The notes: a model not told the origin generated them from the sequence alone. A DNA stretch of 39,456 nt from Azoarcus sp. (GCA_031289095.1 JAITQD010000018.1:1-39456); one strand, 5' to 3'. Numbered from the stretch's first letter, positions 8,676-22,093 are shown. Made by a program: numbers and translations.

Positions 8676-9008
8676 TCAAGCTGGCACCATGTCTGCTTGC
8701 ACGGCATCGAAATCGCATGCGACACGCCGCAAACGTCGCGCCAGCATCCGGGCGGCCCGCGCAGCGGCCTCATCGACGGCGATGCGCAGGTCGAGGTGGG
8801 TCGTGGCGAACACCACGTCGGGCAGGTTGCGCAGGCGCAGTTGCACGACGCAGCGTTTGTCCTTGCCCCCTTCTGTTCCCGTAGCGTCCGCCACCTTGAT
8901 TCGCGCACAGCGGACGTGTGCGCGGAAACGCGCAATGGCTGCGGTCATTCGCTGCATCACGTAATCGCGCGATGATTCCGTGCCGTCACAACACAAATCT
9001 ATGTGCAT
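8676..9008 (-). CDS. Small HPF/RaiA-like ribosome-associated protein
   Basis: The 110-residue protein has the compact beta-alpha-beta-beta-beta-alpha pattern of the ribosome hibernation factor/S30AE domain. It begins with a strand (MHIDLCCDG), then a helix (MTAAIARFRAH), strands (ARIKVADA, KRCVVQLRL, VFATTHLDLRIAV) and a basic helix (EAAARAARMLARRLRRV). This suggests ribosome binding in stationary phase. No long C-terminal dimerisation domain is present. GGAG lies upstream of the ATG (GGAGATTGAAAA-ATG). Assignment is by fold pattern, so moderately sure. It is divergent from acnB. Confidence 0.7.
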   Translation of the reverse strand: MHIDLCCDGTESSRDYVMQRMTAAIARFRAHVRCARIKVADATGTEGGKDKRCVVQLRLRNLPDVVFATTHLDLRIAVDEAAARAARMLARRLRRVACDFDAVQADMVPA

Positions 9009-9209
9009 TTTTCAATCTCCACGAAATGCGGCGGAAATTCAGCCGGCACCTTGTCTCGGACAGACGACGAAAACGCAGGTTCCATGCAGCAGTTTTTCCC
9101 GTTGCACCAAGGGCGTGCATAGCACCACGCCGGAAGCCTTCGCGGAAATGCAGGCATGGCGGAAATCCTGCTCCGGCAAGGTAGAATTCCCAAGTTGAGT
9201 CAGTGCTCA

Positions 9210-9227
9210 ATGTCTTATAGAAGACAT
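9210..9227. promoter_or_regulatory. Perfect palindrome, candidate operator of acnB
   Basis: ATGTCTT-ATAG-AAGACAT has perfect 7-bp arms around a 4-nt centre. Its last base is the first base of the acnB -10 box, so a bound protein would block or alter RNA polymerase access. The palindrome has the size and symmetry of a dimeric regulator site; the regulator is unknown. Confidence 0.6.
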
Positions 9228-9232
9228 ATAAT
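9227..9232 (+). promoter_or_regulatory. acnB promoter -10 box
   Basis: TATAAT is a perfect -10 hexamer 88 bp before the acnB start. No good -35 hexamer lies at 16-18 bp; TTGAGT at 9195-9200 is too far (26 bp). A weak -35 is what one expects of a regulated promoter. Confidence 0.55.
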
Positions 9233-9320
9233 AAATTGCGCTTGCCGCGCTCGATTTCCGGCGAGGGAGATCCCTTCGCCGGAATCCCTGTCACCATCAC
9301 CCGACTGGAAGGAACCTGCC

Positions 9321-11918
9321 GTGCTTGAAACTTACCGTGCCCATGTCGCCGAGCGCGCCGCGCTTGGCATTCCGCCTCTGCCGTTGTCGAAGCAGCAAAC
9401 CGTCGAACTCATTGCGCTGCTCAAGAACCCACCCAAGGGGGAGGAAGCCTTCCTCGTGGAACTGCTCACCTGGCGTGTGCCTGCTGGCGTGGATGACGCC
9501 GCCAGGGTGAAGGCCGAATTCCTCGCCCGTGTCGCCAAAGGGGAAGAAGCCTGTACCCTCGTGCCGCGCGCCAGGGCCACGGAATTGCTCGGCACCATGC
9601 TGGGCGGTTTCAATATCAAACCGCTGATCGCGCTGCTTGCTGACAGCGAAGTCGGCGCGATCGCCGCCGTCGCGTTGAAGAAAACGCTGTTGATGTTCGA
9701 CGCTTTCCATGACGTGACCGAACTCGCCAAGTCCGGCAACGCCAACGCCAGGGCGGTGCTGCAATCTTGGGCAGATGGCGAATGGTTCACCTCGCGCCCC
9801 GAAGTGCCGGCGGTGCAAAAATTGACCGTGTTCAAGGTTGCGGGCGAAACCAACACCGACGACCTTTCCCCTGCGCCGGACGCCTGGTCGCGCCCCGACA
9901 TTCCGCTCCATGCGCTCGCCATGCTCAAGAACCCGCGTCCTGGCATCGTGCCGGAAGAAGCCGGCGTACGCGGCCCGGTGAAGTTCCTCGAAGATCTGCG
10001 CGCCAAGGGCAAACTCGTGGCCTACGTGGGCGACGTGGTGGGCACCGGTTCCTCGCGCAAGTCCGCGACCAATTCGGTGCTGTGGTTCACCGGCGAGGAC
10101 ATCCCTTACGTGCCCAACAAGCGTTTTGGCGGTGTCTGCCTGGGCAGCAAGATCGCGCCGATCTTCTTCAATACCATGGAGGACGCGGGCGCGCTGCCGG
10201 TGGAAATCGACGTGGGCAAAATGGAGATGGGCGATGAAATCGAACTCGCCGTCGACCACGCTTCAGCGAAAGTGACGGCGAAGAAAAACGGCGCGGTGAT
10301 TGCCGAGGCGACCTTGAAGACGCCGGTCGTCCTGGATGAAGTGCGTGCCGGGGGGCGCATTCCGCTCATCATCGGACGCGGCCTCACCGCGCGGGCGCGC
10401 GAGGCGCTTGGACTGCCGCCTTCGACGCTGTTCCGTCTGCCGCAAGCGCCGCAGGACAGCGGCAAGGGCTTCTCGCTGGCGCAGAAAATCGTGGGTCGCG
10501 CCTGCGGTCTGGCGGAAGGCAAGGGCGTTCGTCCGGGCATCTATTGCGAACCGAGGATGACCACCGTCGGCTCGCAGGACACCACCGGCCCGATGACGCG
10601 CGACGAACTCAAGGATCTCGCCTGCCTTGGCTTTTCCGCCGATCTGGTGATGCAGTCTTTTTGCCACACCGCCGCTTATCCGAAGCTCGTCGACATCAAG
10701 ATGCATCACGAATTGCCCGATTTCATCAGCACGCGCAGCGGCGTTGCGTTGCGACCAGGCGATGGCGTCATCCACTCCTGGCTCAACCGCCTGCTGTTGC
10801 CCGATACCGTCGGCACTGGCGGCGACTCGCACACCCGCTTCCCGATCGGCATTTCCTTTCCGGCAGGCTCCGGTCTCGTCGCCTTTGCCGCCGCTACCGG
10901 CGTGATGCCGCTCGACATGCCGGAATCCGTGCTCGTGCGCTTCAAGGGCAAGATGCGGCCCGGCGTCACCCTGCGCGACCTCGTCAACGCCATTCCGCTC
11001 TACGCGATCCGCCAGGGTTTGCTTACTGTCGAAAAGAAAGGCAAGAAGAACATCTTCTCTGGCCGCATCCTTGAAATCGAAGGCTTGCCCGATCTCAAGG
11101 TTGAGCAGGCGTTCGAGCTGACCGACGCTTCCGCAGAACGTTCCGCCGCTGGCTGCACGGTGCATCTGAACAAGGCGCCGGTCATCGAGTACCTGAACTC
11201 GAACATCGTGCTGATGAAGTGGATGATCGCCAACGGCTACCAGGACGCCCGTACGCTCCGTCGGCGCATCGCGGCGATGGAAAGCTGGATCGCCCACGGC
11301 GAACTGCTGAAAGCCGACGCAGACGCCGAATACGCGGCGGTGATCGACATCGACCTTGCCGACGTTGCGGAACCCATCGTCGCCTGTCCCAACGACCCTG
11401 ACGACGTGAAGCTGCTCTCCGAAGTTGCTGGCGACAAAATCGACGAAGTGTTCATCGGTTCGTGCATGACCAACATCGGCCATTTCCGCGCCGCCGGCAG
11501 GGTGCTCGACGGCAAGACCGACATCCCCACGCGGCTGTGGATTGCCCCGCCCACCCGGATGGATGCCATGGTGCTCAACGAGGAAGGTTATTACAGCATT
11601 CTGGGCCGTTCCGGCGCGCGCATGGAAATGCCCGGATGTAGCCTGTGCATGGGCAATCAGGCGCAAATCCGCAAAGGCAGCACGGCGATGTCGACCTCCA
11701 CCCGCAACTTCCCGAACCGACTGGGAATCGACACCCGTGTCTATCTCGGCTCGGCGGAACTGGCGGCGGTGTGCGCGCTGCTGGGCCGGATTCCGACCCC
11801 GGCGGAGTATTGGGCGCAGGTCGAGGTAGTCAATAAAAAGGCCGACGACATTTACCGCTACATGAACTTCGACCGGATTCCGGCGTTTACGGAAGTGGCG
11901 GCGACTGTGGAGAACTGA
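9321..11918 (+). CDS. acnB: Bifunctional aconitate hydratase B / 2-methylisocitrate dehydratase
   Basis: AcnB interconverts citrate and isocitrate in the TCA cycle and can dehydrate 2-methylisocitrate; the apo-form can bind mRNA. The product has 865 residues, the same as E. coli AcnB. Order is the HEAT-like domain (1-160), swivel domain (about 165-370), then the catalytic domains with the 4Fe-4S ligands C715 (GSCMTN), C773 and C776 ([10 protein letters not shown]). Substrate and core motifs such as [16 protein letters not shown] and [11 protein letters not shown] are intact. The GTG at 9321 follows GGAAGGAA (9307-9314) at good spacing and gives the standard N-terminus [13 protein letters not shown]; an upstream in-frame ATG at 9156 lies before the promoter and is rejected. 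Confidence 0.97.
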   Translation: MLETYRAHVAERAALGIPPLPLSKQQTVELIALLKNPPKGEEAFLVELLTWRVPAGVDDAARVKAEFLARVAKGEEACTLVPRARATELLGTMLGGFNIKPLIALLADSEVGAIAAVALKKTLLMFDAFHDVTELAKSGNANARAVLQSWADGEWFTSRPEVPAVQKLTVFKVAGETNTDDLSPAPDAWSRPDIPLHALAMLKNPRPGIVPEEAGVRGPVKFLEDLRAKGKLVAYVGDVVGTGSSRKSATNSVLWFTGEDIPYVPNKRFGGVCLGSKIAPIFFNTMEDAGALPVEIDVGKMEMGDEIELAVDHASAKVTAKKNGAVIAEATLKTPVVLDEVRAGGRIPLIIGRGLTARAREALGLPPSTLFRLPQAPQDSGKGFSLAQKIVGRACGLAEGKGVRPGIYCEPRMTTVGSQDTTGPMTRDELKDLACLGFSADLVMQSFCHTAAYPKLVDIKMHHELPDFISTRSGVALRPGDGVIHSWLNRLLLPDTVGTGGDSHTRFPIGISFPAGSGLVAFAAATGVMPLDMPESVLVRFKGKMRPGVTLRDLVNAIPLYAIRQGLLTVEKKGKKNIFSGRILEIEGLPDLKVEQAFELTDASAERSAAGCTVHLNKAPVIEYLNSNIVLMKWMIANGYQDARTLRRRIAAMESWIAHGELLKADADAEYAAVIDIDLADVAEPIVACPNDPDDVKLLSEVAGDKIDEVFIGSCMTNIGHFRAAGRVLDGKTDIPTRLWIAPPTRMDAMVLNEEGYYSILGRSGARMEMPGCSLCMGNQAQIRKGSTAMSTSTRNFPNRLGIDTRVYLGSAELAAVCALLGRIPTPAEYWAQVEVVNKKADDIYRYMNFDRIPAFTEVAATVEN

Positions 11919-11942
11919 CGCGGGCGGCTCGATCCGCAAGGA

Positions 11943-11964
11943 GGGCAGGCGCTCGCGCCTGCCC
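11943..11964 (+). terminator. Hairpin after acnB, possible terminator
   Basis: GGGCAGGCG-CTCG-CGCCTGCCC is a perfect 9-bp stem with a tetraloop, 25 bp after the acnB stop. The T-run is missing, so it may be an mRNA 3'-end stabiliser or a Rho-dependent site. Confidence 0.5.
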
Positions 11965-12094
11965 TGGCGTATTGTTGTGCTCCACCTCTACTCCTCGCGG
12001 CTGGCGGGGATGACCTCGCTCCGCCCGGCGAGGTGTCGTCTCTGCGGCGAAGATTGTTGGTGGTCAATTTCCGGTTTCATTCATCCTGCGCGAG

Positions 12095-12100
12095 TATAAT
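12095..12100 (+). promoter_or_regulatory. Candidate -10 box before the chemoreceptor-like gene
   Basis: TATAAT in AT-rich DNA about 230 bp upstream of the next gene. The -35 position (CGGTTT) is poor. A weak stem plus T-run near 12293-12311 would lie in the leader. Confidence 0.3.
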
Positions 12101-12329
12101 GTTTTTTATTACACTAGTAATTACCGAGTAGGTAAAAGCACTAGTTGATATGGGTGCTTCATTATTTGAGTATGAACAGTTACTAGATCTCGATTTGTAA
12201 AGTCTTGGGGGTTCCGGTAGAGGAGATGTACTTGCCATGACTTGCATCGCATATGTTTGTATATTGAACATGGCATTGCCGGGAGTTTTTAGCCGGAAGG
12301 GGCTTTTTTGTGCTGACTAGAACAAATAC

Positions 12330-13217
12330 ATGAATATCAAAGACAAGCTTTTTGCGTTTATTTGCTTGGTTTTGCTCGGCATGCTTTTGCTTGGGGGTGT
12401 CGGACTTAATCATATCTTGTCGGAAAGGTATCTGATCGAAGAAATGCGCGCTATTCGCGTTGCAAGATCCCATGCGCTTCAGATCCTGTTGCGCGACATT
12501 TCCGATGCGGCTGTGGAGAACAGCGAACTGACGGCGAGAATGGGCGAAAGTCTCCGCGATCTGAGCAGCGACAGCCTCCACGGCGACGGGAACAGCCTCG
12601 CCGCGCTTGAAAAGGGCAAGGAGCGCATCATGGTCGTCATGTCCGCCATTGTCGTACTGGCGTTCGTGGTTTTGCTGCTTCTTGCGTGGCTGGCCAAGGT
12701 GGTGAGGGGCAGACTCATGACAAAAGCGTCGCATAACCTGCTGCTTCGGATCGTGGAGGACAGCGCGTGCCCTCGCCATCTCAGGAAACAAGTCGGCGAG
12801 GCAGCCGTGGCGCTCAATGACATGATGGGCGATCTGCATGAGTCGCTCCAGGTCATTCAGGCACGGATATGGGGAGTCGATCATGACGTGGGTGTGCTGG
12901 CGAGCAATGTGCAACAGATGACGATGGATCAGGTCAATCTGTTCGCGCTCAATGCCGCCATTGAGGCGGCGCGTCCGCAGCAGGACGGGTTTGCCATGGT
13001 CGCCAGCGAGATATGTTTACTCTCCGGGCGGGCTACCCGCTTGGCCGATGATGTCCGCAACATGGCCAATCAGGCGCAACTGACGGCCAGAAAAGCGGTT
13101 GCCGACCTGGAATGGGTAGCCAGGCGGATCGAATTCGGACAGGCTGTGGCAGGGCCGAAAAGAGTCGTCCCGGCTGCATTGACGCTACCCCCGCGAGAAA
13201 CCGGGAACAAGGCATAG
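12330..13217 (+). CDS. Truncated, degenerate methyl-accepting chemotaxis-like protein
   Basis: The 295-residue protein has a transmembrane helix at about residues 8-28, a short periplasmic segment of about 70 residues and a second helix (about 100-122). A cytoplasmic helical part contains the recognisable receptor tip NLFALNAAIEAAR. In chemoreceptors this tip is followed by AGExGRGFAVVA; here it reads PQQDGFAMVA, so residues of the kinase/CheW-contact loop are changed and two are lost. After the tip only about 65-70 residues remain, too few for the usual returning bundle, and no HAMP domain or C-terminal pentapeptide is seen. It may be a decaying receptor or a divergent helper protein. There is no clear ribosome-binding site, and the 5' part is AT-richer than neighbours. 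Confidence 0.7.
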   Translation: MNIKDKLFAFICLVLLGMLLLGGVGLNHILSERYLIEEMRAIRVARSHALQILLRDISDAAVENSELTARMGESLRDLSSDSLHGDGNSLAALEKGKERIMVVMSAIVVLAFVVLLLLAWLAKVVRGRLMTKASHNLLLRIVEDSACPRHLRKQVGEAAVALNDMMGDLHESLQVIQARIWGVDHDVGVLASNVQQMTMDQVNLFALNAAIEAARPQQDGFAMVASEICLLSGRATRLADDVRNMANQAQLTARKAVADLEWVARRIEFGQAVAGPKRVVPAALTLPPRETGNKA

Positions 13218-13283
13218 ACCGCGCCGTTCCGGGCAGGTAATTCTTTGTTCCGGGGACGGATCTCCAGCGTCGGGCGGGCGGGA

Positions 13284-13292
13284 TGGTATCAT
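13284..13292 (+). promoter_or_regulatory. smc: Candidate extended -10 promoter of smc
   Basis: TGGTATCAT is an extended -10 (TGn plus TATCAT). It overlaps the ATG at 13291, which argues that this ATG is in the promoter and is not the smc start codon. Confidence 0.45.
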
Positions 13293-13304
13293 GCGCCGCT
13301 TCGA

Positions 13305-13322
13305 GGACGGCATCCGCCGTCC
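13305..13322 (+). promoter_or_regulatory. Leader hairpin upstream of smc
   Basis: GGACGGC-ATCC-GCCGTCC is a perfect 7-bp stem with a 4-nt loop. It lies between the candidate promoter and the TTG start of smc, so it would be at the extreme 5' end of the mRNA. Confidence 0.45.
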
Positions 13323-13350
13323 GGTATGCTCCGTTCCCGTTCGTCCGATC

Positions 13351-16300
13351 TTGCGTCTTTCCAAGCTTAAACTCGCTGGTTTCAAGACTTTTGTCGATCC
13401 GGTCACGGTGCGCACGTCGGGTGATCTCGTCGGCATTGTCGGCCCCAATGGCTGCGGCAAGTCGAACATCATCGACGCGGTGCGCTGGGTGCTGGGGGAA
13501 ACCCGCGCCTCGGCTTTGCGCGGCGAGTCGATGCAGGATGTCATCTTCAACGGTTCCACTACCCGCAAGCCGGTGTCGCGCGCCAGCGTCGAGCTGGTGT
13601 TCGACAACGCTGCCGGACGCGCCGCCGGGCAGTGGTCGCCCTACGCCGAGATCGCCGTGCGCCGCGTGCTCGAACGCACCGGCGAGTCGTCCTATTACAT
13701 CAACGGCATTCATGTGCGCCGCCGCGACGTGATCGACCTTTTTCTTGGCACCGGCCTGGGGCCGCGCGCCTACGCGATCATCGAGCAGGGCATGATTTCG
13801 CGCATCATCGAGGCGCGACCGGAGGAAATCCGCGGCTTCCTCGAAGAAGCCGCTGGCGTCACCCGCTACCGCGAGCGGCGGCGCGAAACCGAGGGGCGAT
13901 TGTCGGACGCGCGTGACAATCTGGCCCGCCTCGACGATATCCGCCTTGAACTGGGCGAACGCATCGGACACCTCGAAGCGCAGGCCGCCACCGCCGAACG
14001 CTACCAGACGCTCAACGCAGCCTTGGTCGAACGGCAGCAACTGCTTTGGCTCATCAAGCGCAACGAGGCGCGGGCCGGGCATCTGCGCGCCGTGGAGGAA
14101 CTCAACGCCGCCACCGCCCGCATTGATGCCGACAACGCCCGGTTGCAGGCGCTGGAGAGCGCGCTCGAAGAGGCGCGCGCCGGGCATCTCGCCGCTTCCG
14201 AAACCGTGCATCTCGCGCAGAGTGACTTGTTCGCCGTCGGCGCCGAGGTGTCTCGGCTTGAAGCCGAATTGCAGCACTTGGGCGAGACCCGGCAGCGCCT
14301 CGAAGCTCGCCTCACTCAGCTCGACATCGACCACGAACACTGGCGCGCCCGCCGCGAGGCGCTCGACGCCGAGCGCGCCCGTTGGGAGGCGCTGGCCGAA
14401 AATGCCGCCCAGCGGGCCGAACAGGCCGAGGCCCGCCACGATGAAATTTCCGACCGCCTGCCGGAACTCGACGCCGCGCAGCGCGCCGCCGAGACCACGG
14501 TGGCGTCGGTGCGGCGCGAACTGGCGGCGACCGAGCAACAGTTGCGGGTGGAAGAAGCCAACCGCGCCCACGCTGACCGCGCCCTCGACGCCTTGGTGCA
14601 GCGGCGCGTCAGGCTCGATGGCGAGAACGGCGAAATCGAAGGGCCGGACGTGGCGTTGCTGGCCGAACGGCAGGCGCGCCTCGATGCGTTGCGCGAGCGT
14701 TGCGATGCCTTGCAACAGGATCTTGCCGAGGCGCAGGCGCGTCAGCCCGCACTTCAGGCGGCGCTCAAGGATGCGCTCGAAGCCGAGCGCGCGGTGCAGC
14801 GGCGACTCACCGAATCGCGCGCACAACGTAATGCCTTGGTGCAGTTGCAGGCGAAGGTTGCGGCTCAGGGAACACCCGAAGACTGGCTGGCCCGCCACGG
14901 TCACGACGGTCTGCCGCCGCTGTGGCGTGCGCTGAAGGTCGAGGCGGGCTGGGAAACGGCGGTCGAGACGGTGTTGCGCGAACGTCTGGCGGCGCTGGTG
15001 ACGGCGGAAGGTGGCGCGCTTGCCGCCGATCTCCTTGCCGAACCGCCGGCGGCAGCGCTGGCGCTCGGTTTCGCCGACGGCGCGGCGCTGCCCGCGCCAG
15101 CCATGGTGGCGCCGCCCGGCGCGGTTCCCCTGAGCGCACACGTCCAGGTTGCCGACGCCGCGCAACGGGCGTTGCTCGACGATTGGCTGCAAGGCTGGTT
15201 CGCGGTCGAGCGGCTCGACGGCTGGCTCCCGCGCCGGGCCGGGCTTGCGCCCGGCGTGTGTCTGGTCAGCCGGGGCGGACAGGTGTTGAGCCGCAACATG
15301 CTGGCGCATTTTGTCCCCGATAGCCGCACGCATGGCGTCATCGAACGCCAGCGCGAAATAGACGTGCTGACCGCGCGTCAGGAGGCGCTCGAAGATGAAG
15401 CACTGGCCGCGCGCGAATCGCTGCTCGGTGCGGAAGCCGTCACTGCCGGGGCGCAGGCCCGCATCGACGATCTGCGCCGCGATGGGCAGGCGTCGCAGGG
15501 TGCGCGCCACGCCGAGGAAGTCGAACTCCTCAAGCTCACCCAGGAAGCGAGCCGCGCGGGGGAGCGGCGGGCGCGCATCTCGAACGATCTCGCCGATCTG
15601 GCGCGCCAGGAAGAAGGGGAGCGCGAGCGCCATACCCGCGCCGGACTCGAACATGCCCGCGCCGCCGAACTGGCCGGGCTGCAACGAAGCCAGCTCGACG
15701 CCGCCATCGAGGTGTTGCGGGAGCGGGATGAAGCCTTGCGCGCCTTGCGTACGATGGAGCAGTCGCTGGGACGCGAACTCCAGGAAGCGCAGTTTTCGGC
15801 GCGCGAGTGCGCAGGCAAGCTCGAAGACAACACCCGCAATCTCCAACTGGCGGGCGAGCAGCTCGACCGGCTTGCCGAAGAACGCGGTGTCCGCGAGGCG
15901 GAACTGGAAGCGACCGACGACAGCCGTTGTCATGAATCCTTGCAGGCGGCGTTGGAGATGCGCGGTGTCCGCGAAGCGGCCCTGGCCGGGCGGCGCGATG
16001 CGCTGGAACAAGCGGCGGCCCTGCTGCGCGAAACCGAGGAACTGCGCTTGCGCACCGAACACGAAGCCGCGCCCCTGCGCAGCCGGGTGGCCGATCTGCG
16101 TTTGCAGGCGCAGGCGGCGGAACTGGCGATCACGCAATTCGACGAACGGCTGGTGGAAGCCAAGGCTGACGAGGCGGCGCTTGCGCCGCTCCTTGCCGAT
16201 GCGCCGGGCGAGACCGCACTCCAGCGCGAAGTGGCGCGGCTCGGGCGCGAGATTGCCGCCCTGGGCGCGGTCAACCTTGCTGCGGTCGAGGAACTGCGCA

Positions 16301-16884
16301 CCGCTGCAGAGCGCAAGGGCTACCTGGACGCGCAGAATGACGATTTGTTGCAAGCCATCGAAACGCTGGAAGACGCCATCCGCCGAATCGACCGCGAAAC
16401 GCGCGAACAGCTACAGGCAACCTACAATACGGTCAATGAGCACTTCGGCAGACTGTTTCCGCTGCTTTTCGGGGGTGGGCGGGCGGCGTTGGTGCTGACC
16501 GGCGAGGAAATCCTCGATGCGGGCATCCAGATCGTGGCTCAGCCGCCGGGCAAGAAGAATGCGTCGATCCAGTTGCTGTCCGGGGGCGAGAAGGCGCTTA
16601 CCGCGATAGCCTTGGTGTTTGCGATGTTCCATCTCAATCCCGCGCCATTCTGCATGCTCGACGAGGTCGATGCGCCGCTGGACGATGCCAATACCGGACG
16701 CTACGCCGACATGGTGAAACAGATGTCGGCGCAGACACAGTTTATTTTCATCAGTCATAATAGGATCACCATGGAAGTCGCGCAGCAGTTGGTGGGGGTG
16801 ACGATGCAGGAGCAGGGGGTGTCGCGGGTGGTGGAAGTGGACATGGAAGCGGCGTTGCGCCTGGCCGAACCGGCGGCGGCGTGA
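13351..16884 (+). CDS. smc: Chromosome partition protein SMC
   Basis: SMC is the ATPase core of the Smc-ScpAB condensin that compacts and segregates the chromosome. The 1177-residue product has the N-terminal Walker A GPNGCGKS (31-38), long coiled coils rich in Ala, Glu and Arg, and a globular hinge at about 507-655. The C-terminal head carries the signature LSGGEKA (1076-1082) and Walker B with DEVDAP (D1104, E1105). The TTG at 13351 gives the family's usual opening (RLSKLKLAGFK); the in-frame ATG at 13291 adds 20 atypical residues and overlaps a promoter-like -10. It is first in smc-zipA-ligA-galU. Confidence 0.95.
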   Translation: MRLSKLKLAGFKTFVDPVTVRTSGDLVGIVGPNGCGKSNIIDAVRWVLGETRASALRGESMQDVIFNGSTTRKPVSRASVELVFDNAAGRAAGQWSPYAEIAVRRVLERTGESSYYINGIHVRRRDVIDLFLGTGLGPRAYAIIEQGMISRIIEARPEEIRGFLEEAAGVTRYRERRRETEGRLSDARDNLARLDDIRLELGERIGHLEAQAATAERYQTLNAALVERQQLLWLIKRNEARAGHLRAVEELNAATARIDADNARLQALESALEEARAGHLAASETVHLAQSDLFAVGAEVSRLEAELQHLGETRQRLEARLTQLDIDHEHWRARREALDAERARWEALAENAAQRAEQAEARHDEISDRLPELDAAQRAAETTVASVRRELAATEQQLRVEEANRAHADRALDALVQRRVRLDGENGEIEGPDVALLAERQARLDALRERCDALQQDLAEAQARQPALQAALKDALEAERAVQRRLTESRAQRNALVQLQAKVAAQGTPEDWLARHGHDGLPPLWRALKVEAGWETAVETVLRERLAALVTAEGGALAADLLAEPPAAALALGFADGAALPAPAMVAPPGAVPLSAHVQVADAAQRALLDDWLQGWFAVERLDGWLPRRAGLAPGVCLVSRGGQVLSRNMLAHFVPDSRTHGVIERQREIDVLTARQEALEDEALAARESLLGAEAVTAGAQARIDDLRRDGQASQGARHAEEVELLKLTQEASRAGERRARISNDLADLARQEEGERERHTRAGLEHARAAELAGLQRSQLDAAIEVLRERDEALRALRTMEQSLGRELQEAQFSARECAGKLEDNTRNLQLAGEQLDRLAEERGVREAELEATDDSRCHESLQAALEMRGVREAALAGRRDALEQAAALLRETEELRLRTEHEAAPLRSRVADLRLQAQAAELAITQFDERLVEAKADEAALAPLLADAPGETALQREVARLGREIAALGAVNLAAVEELRTAAERKGYLDAQNDDLLQAIETLEDAIRRIDRETREQLQATYNTVNEHFGRLFPLLFGGGRAALVLTGEEILDAGIQIVAQPPGKKNASIQLLSGGEKALTAIALVFAMFHLNPAPFCMLDEVDAPLDDANTGRYADMVKQMSAQTQFIFISHNRITMEVAQQLVGVTMQEQGVSRVVEVDMEAALRLAEPAAA

Positions 16885-16923
16885 CACGGAATCAGGTATC
16901 AACGGAAACGGTGCGCTGAAGGT

Positions 16924-21007
<4,084 letters not shown>

Positions 21008-21095
21008 CTGAAACCGCCGCGTCTTGCGCGCCGGCGACAAAACAGGATGGTCGCTCCGGCAGGACGCCGGGGCCGCACCGTCCGTCTGAAGAATC

Positions 21096-22010
21096 ATGGC
21101 AGCCGAAGCCTTCATCCTGATCCTCTCCATGTTCGCCGTGGGCTACGCTTTCGCCCGGGGCAAGGTGTTGCCCGGCAACGCCGCCGATGTGCTGAACCGG
21201 GTCGTGCTCTACCTGTGTTTTCCCGCCTCCATCCTGCTTTACCTGCCGCGGCTGCACTTCAACTGGAGTCTCGTGGGGCTGGCGGCGACGCCCTGGCTGC
21301 TGGGTCTCGCGGCCTGGTGCTCGGTCTGGCTCGCCAGCCGGCGCGCCAGATTCAGTCCCGACGTGTTCGCGTGCCTGCTCCTGTGCGTCCTGCTCGGCAA
21401 CACGGGTTTCATCGGCTACCCGATGATCAGAGCGCTGCTGGGCGAAAACGCGGTTGCTTACGCGGTGGTCTATGACCAGTTCGGCAACAGCTTCATCCTG
21501 AGTTCTTTCGGCATGTACATCTGCGCCCGTTACGGCGGCGGGTCGTCGCCGTCGTTTCTTTCCACCGCGCGCCGCGTCCTGCTGTTTCCGCCGACGGTGG
21601 CCCTGATTCTGGCGGTGACGATCATGCCGGAAGACCCGCCGGCCTGGCTCGGGCACGGCCTGAAAAGCCTCGCGGACGCGCTTCTGCCGCTGGTGATGCT
21701 TGCGGTGGGGCTGTCGTTGCGCTTTCGCATGCCGGCGGAGGAAATACGTCCGCTCGCCCTGGGGCTGTCGCTCAAGCTCGTGATCCTGCCGGCGCTGGCG
21801 CTCGGCGGCTCGCTGCTCGCGGGGTTCCAGGGCGACATGCTCGCTGCCAACGTGCTGGAAGCGGGCATGCCGTCAATGATTACCGCCGGTGTGCTCGCCA
21901 TCGCCCACAACCTCGCACCTCGCCTGGCTGCGGCGCTGGTCGGCTACGGCATTCTCGTCTCGATGCTTACCCTGCCGGTGTGGGCGTGGCTGGCGCGTGT
22001 TTCAGGCTGA
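21096..22010 (+). CDS. AEC family transporter (auxin efflux carrier type permease)
   Basis: The 304-residue protein is almost entirely hydrophobic, with about ten predicted helices in two halves separated by a loop near residues 150-165. The family pattern GNTGFIGYPM, with its central Pro, and the conserved second-half region EAGMPSMITAGVLA are visible. AEC members such as MdcF export or import small organic anions (malonate, malate); the substrate is unknown here. It starts 88 bp after galU on the same strand and may be read from the same transcript. Confidence 0.88.
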   Translation: MAAEAFILILSMFAVGYAFARGKVLPGNAADVLNRVVLYLCFPASILLYLPRLHFNWSLVGLAATPWLLGLAAWCSVWLASRRARFSPDVFACLLLCVLLGNTGFIGYPMIRALLGENAVAYAVVYDQFGNSFILSSFGMYICARYGGGSSPSFLSTARRVLLFPPTVALILAVTIMPEDPPAWLGHGLKSLADALLPLVMLAVGLSLRFRMPAEEIRPLALGLSLKLVILPALALGGSLLAGFQGDMLAANVLEAGMPSMITAGVLAIAHNLAPRLAAALVGYGILVSMLTLPVWAWLARVSG

Positions 22011-22093
22011 GTGGCCCCTGTCGCGCGGAATACACAAAGATTGCGCACAAAAATGGAAAAAGCGCACAGACGAGGCGACTAGCCCGGCTACTG

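Larger units (their letters stand above)
9009..9320. other. Intergenic region between hpf-like gene and acnB
   Basis: This 312-bp divergent region contains the hpf-like ribosome-binding site, no convincing small gene, and at its right end the acnB promoter and palindrome. A TTGAG/CTCAA inverted repeat (9195-9199 and 9206-9210) sits directly before the palindrome. A 72-codon open frame (8980-9198) has no recognisable similarity and lacks a ribosome-binding site. Confidence 0.5.
11919..12329. other. Structured, AT-richer intergenic region after acnB
   Basis: These 411 bp contain no supportable gene. The first 150 bp are GC-rich with two hairpins: 11943-11964, and a 7-bp stem ACCTCGC/GCGAGGT at 12013-12034. 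From about 12070 base composition drops sharply. There is a TATAAT at 12095-12100, two ACTAGT hexamers, and a short weak stem with a T-run (AGCCGGAAGGGGCTTTTTT) ending near 12311. The composition change suggests an insertion junction; this is inference. Confidence 0.5.

Noticed and set aside
8980-9198. 72-codon open frame between hpf-like gene and acnB
   Set aside because: No ribosome-binding site and no similarity recognised; it overlaps the hpf-like start region.
10263-11939. Long open frame antisense to acnB
   Set aside because: Same cause: high GC and codon bias of acnB.
11983-12034. Possible riboswitch or CRISPR-like repeat after acnB
   Set aside because: Only a single pair of hairpins is present; no spaced repeats and no match to a riboswitch consensus known to me, including c-di-GMP types.
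13033-16353. Long open frame (1106 codons) antisense to smc
   Set aside because: It is the complement of the GC-rich smc coding frame; composition alone keeps it open, and it shows no domain. SMC motifs on the other strand are unmistakable.
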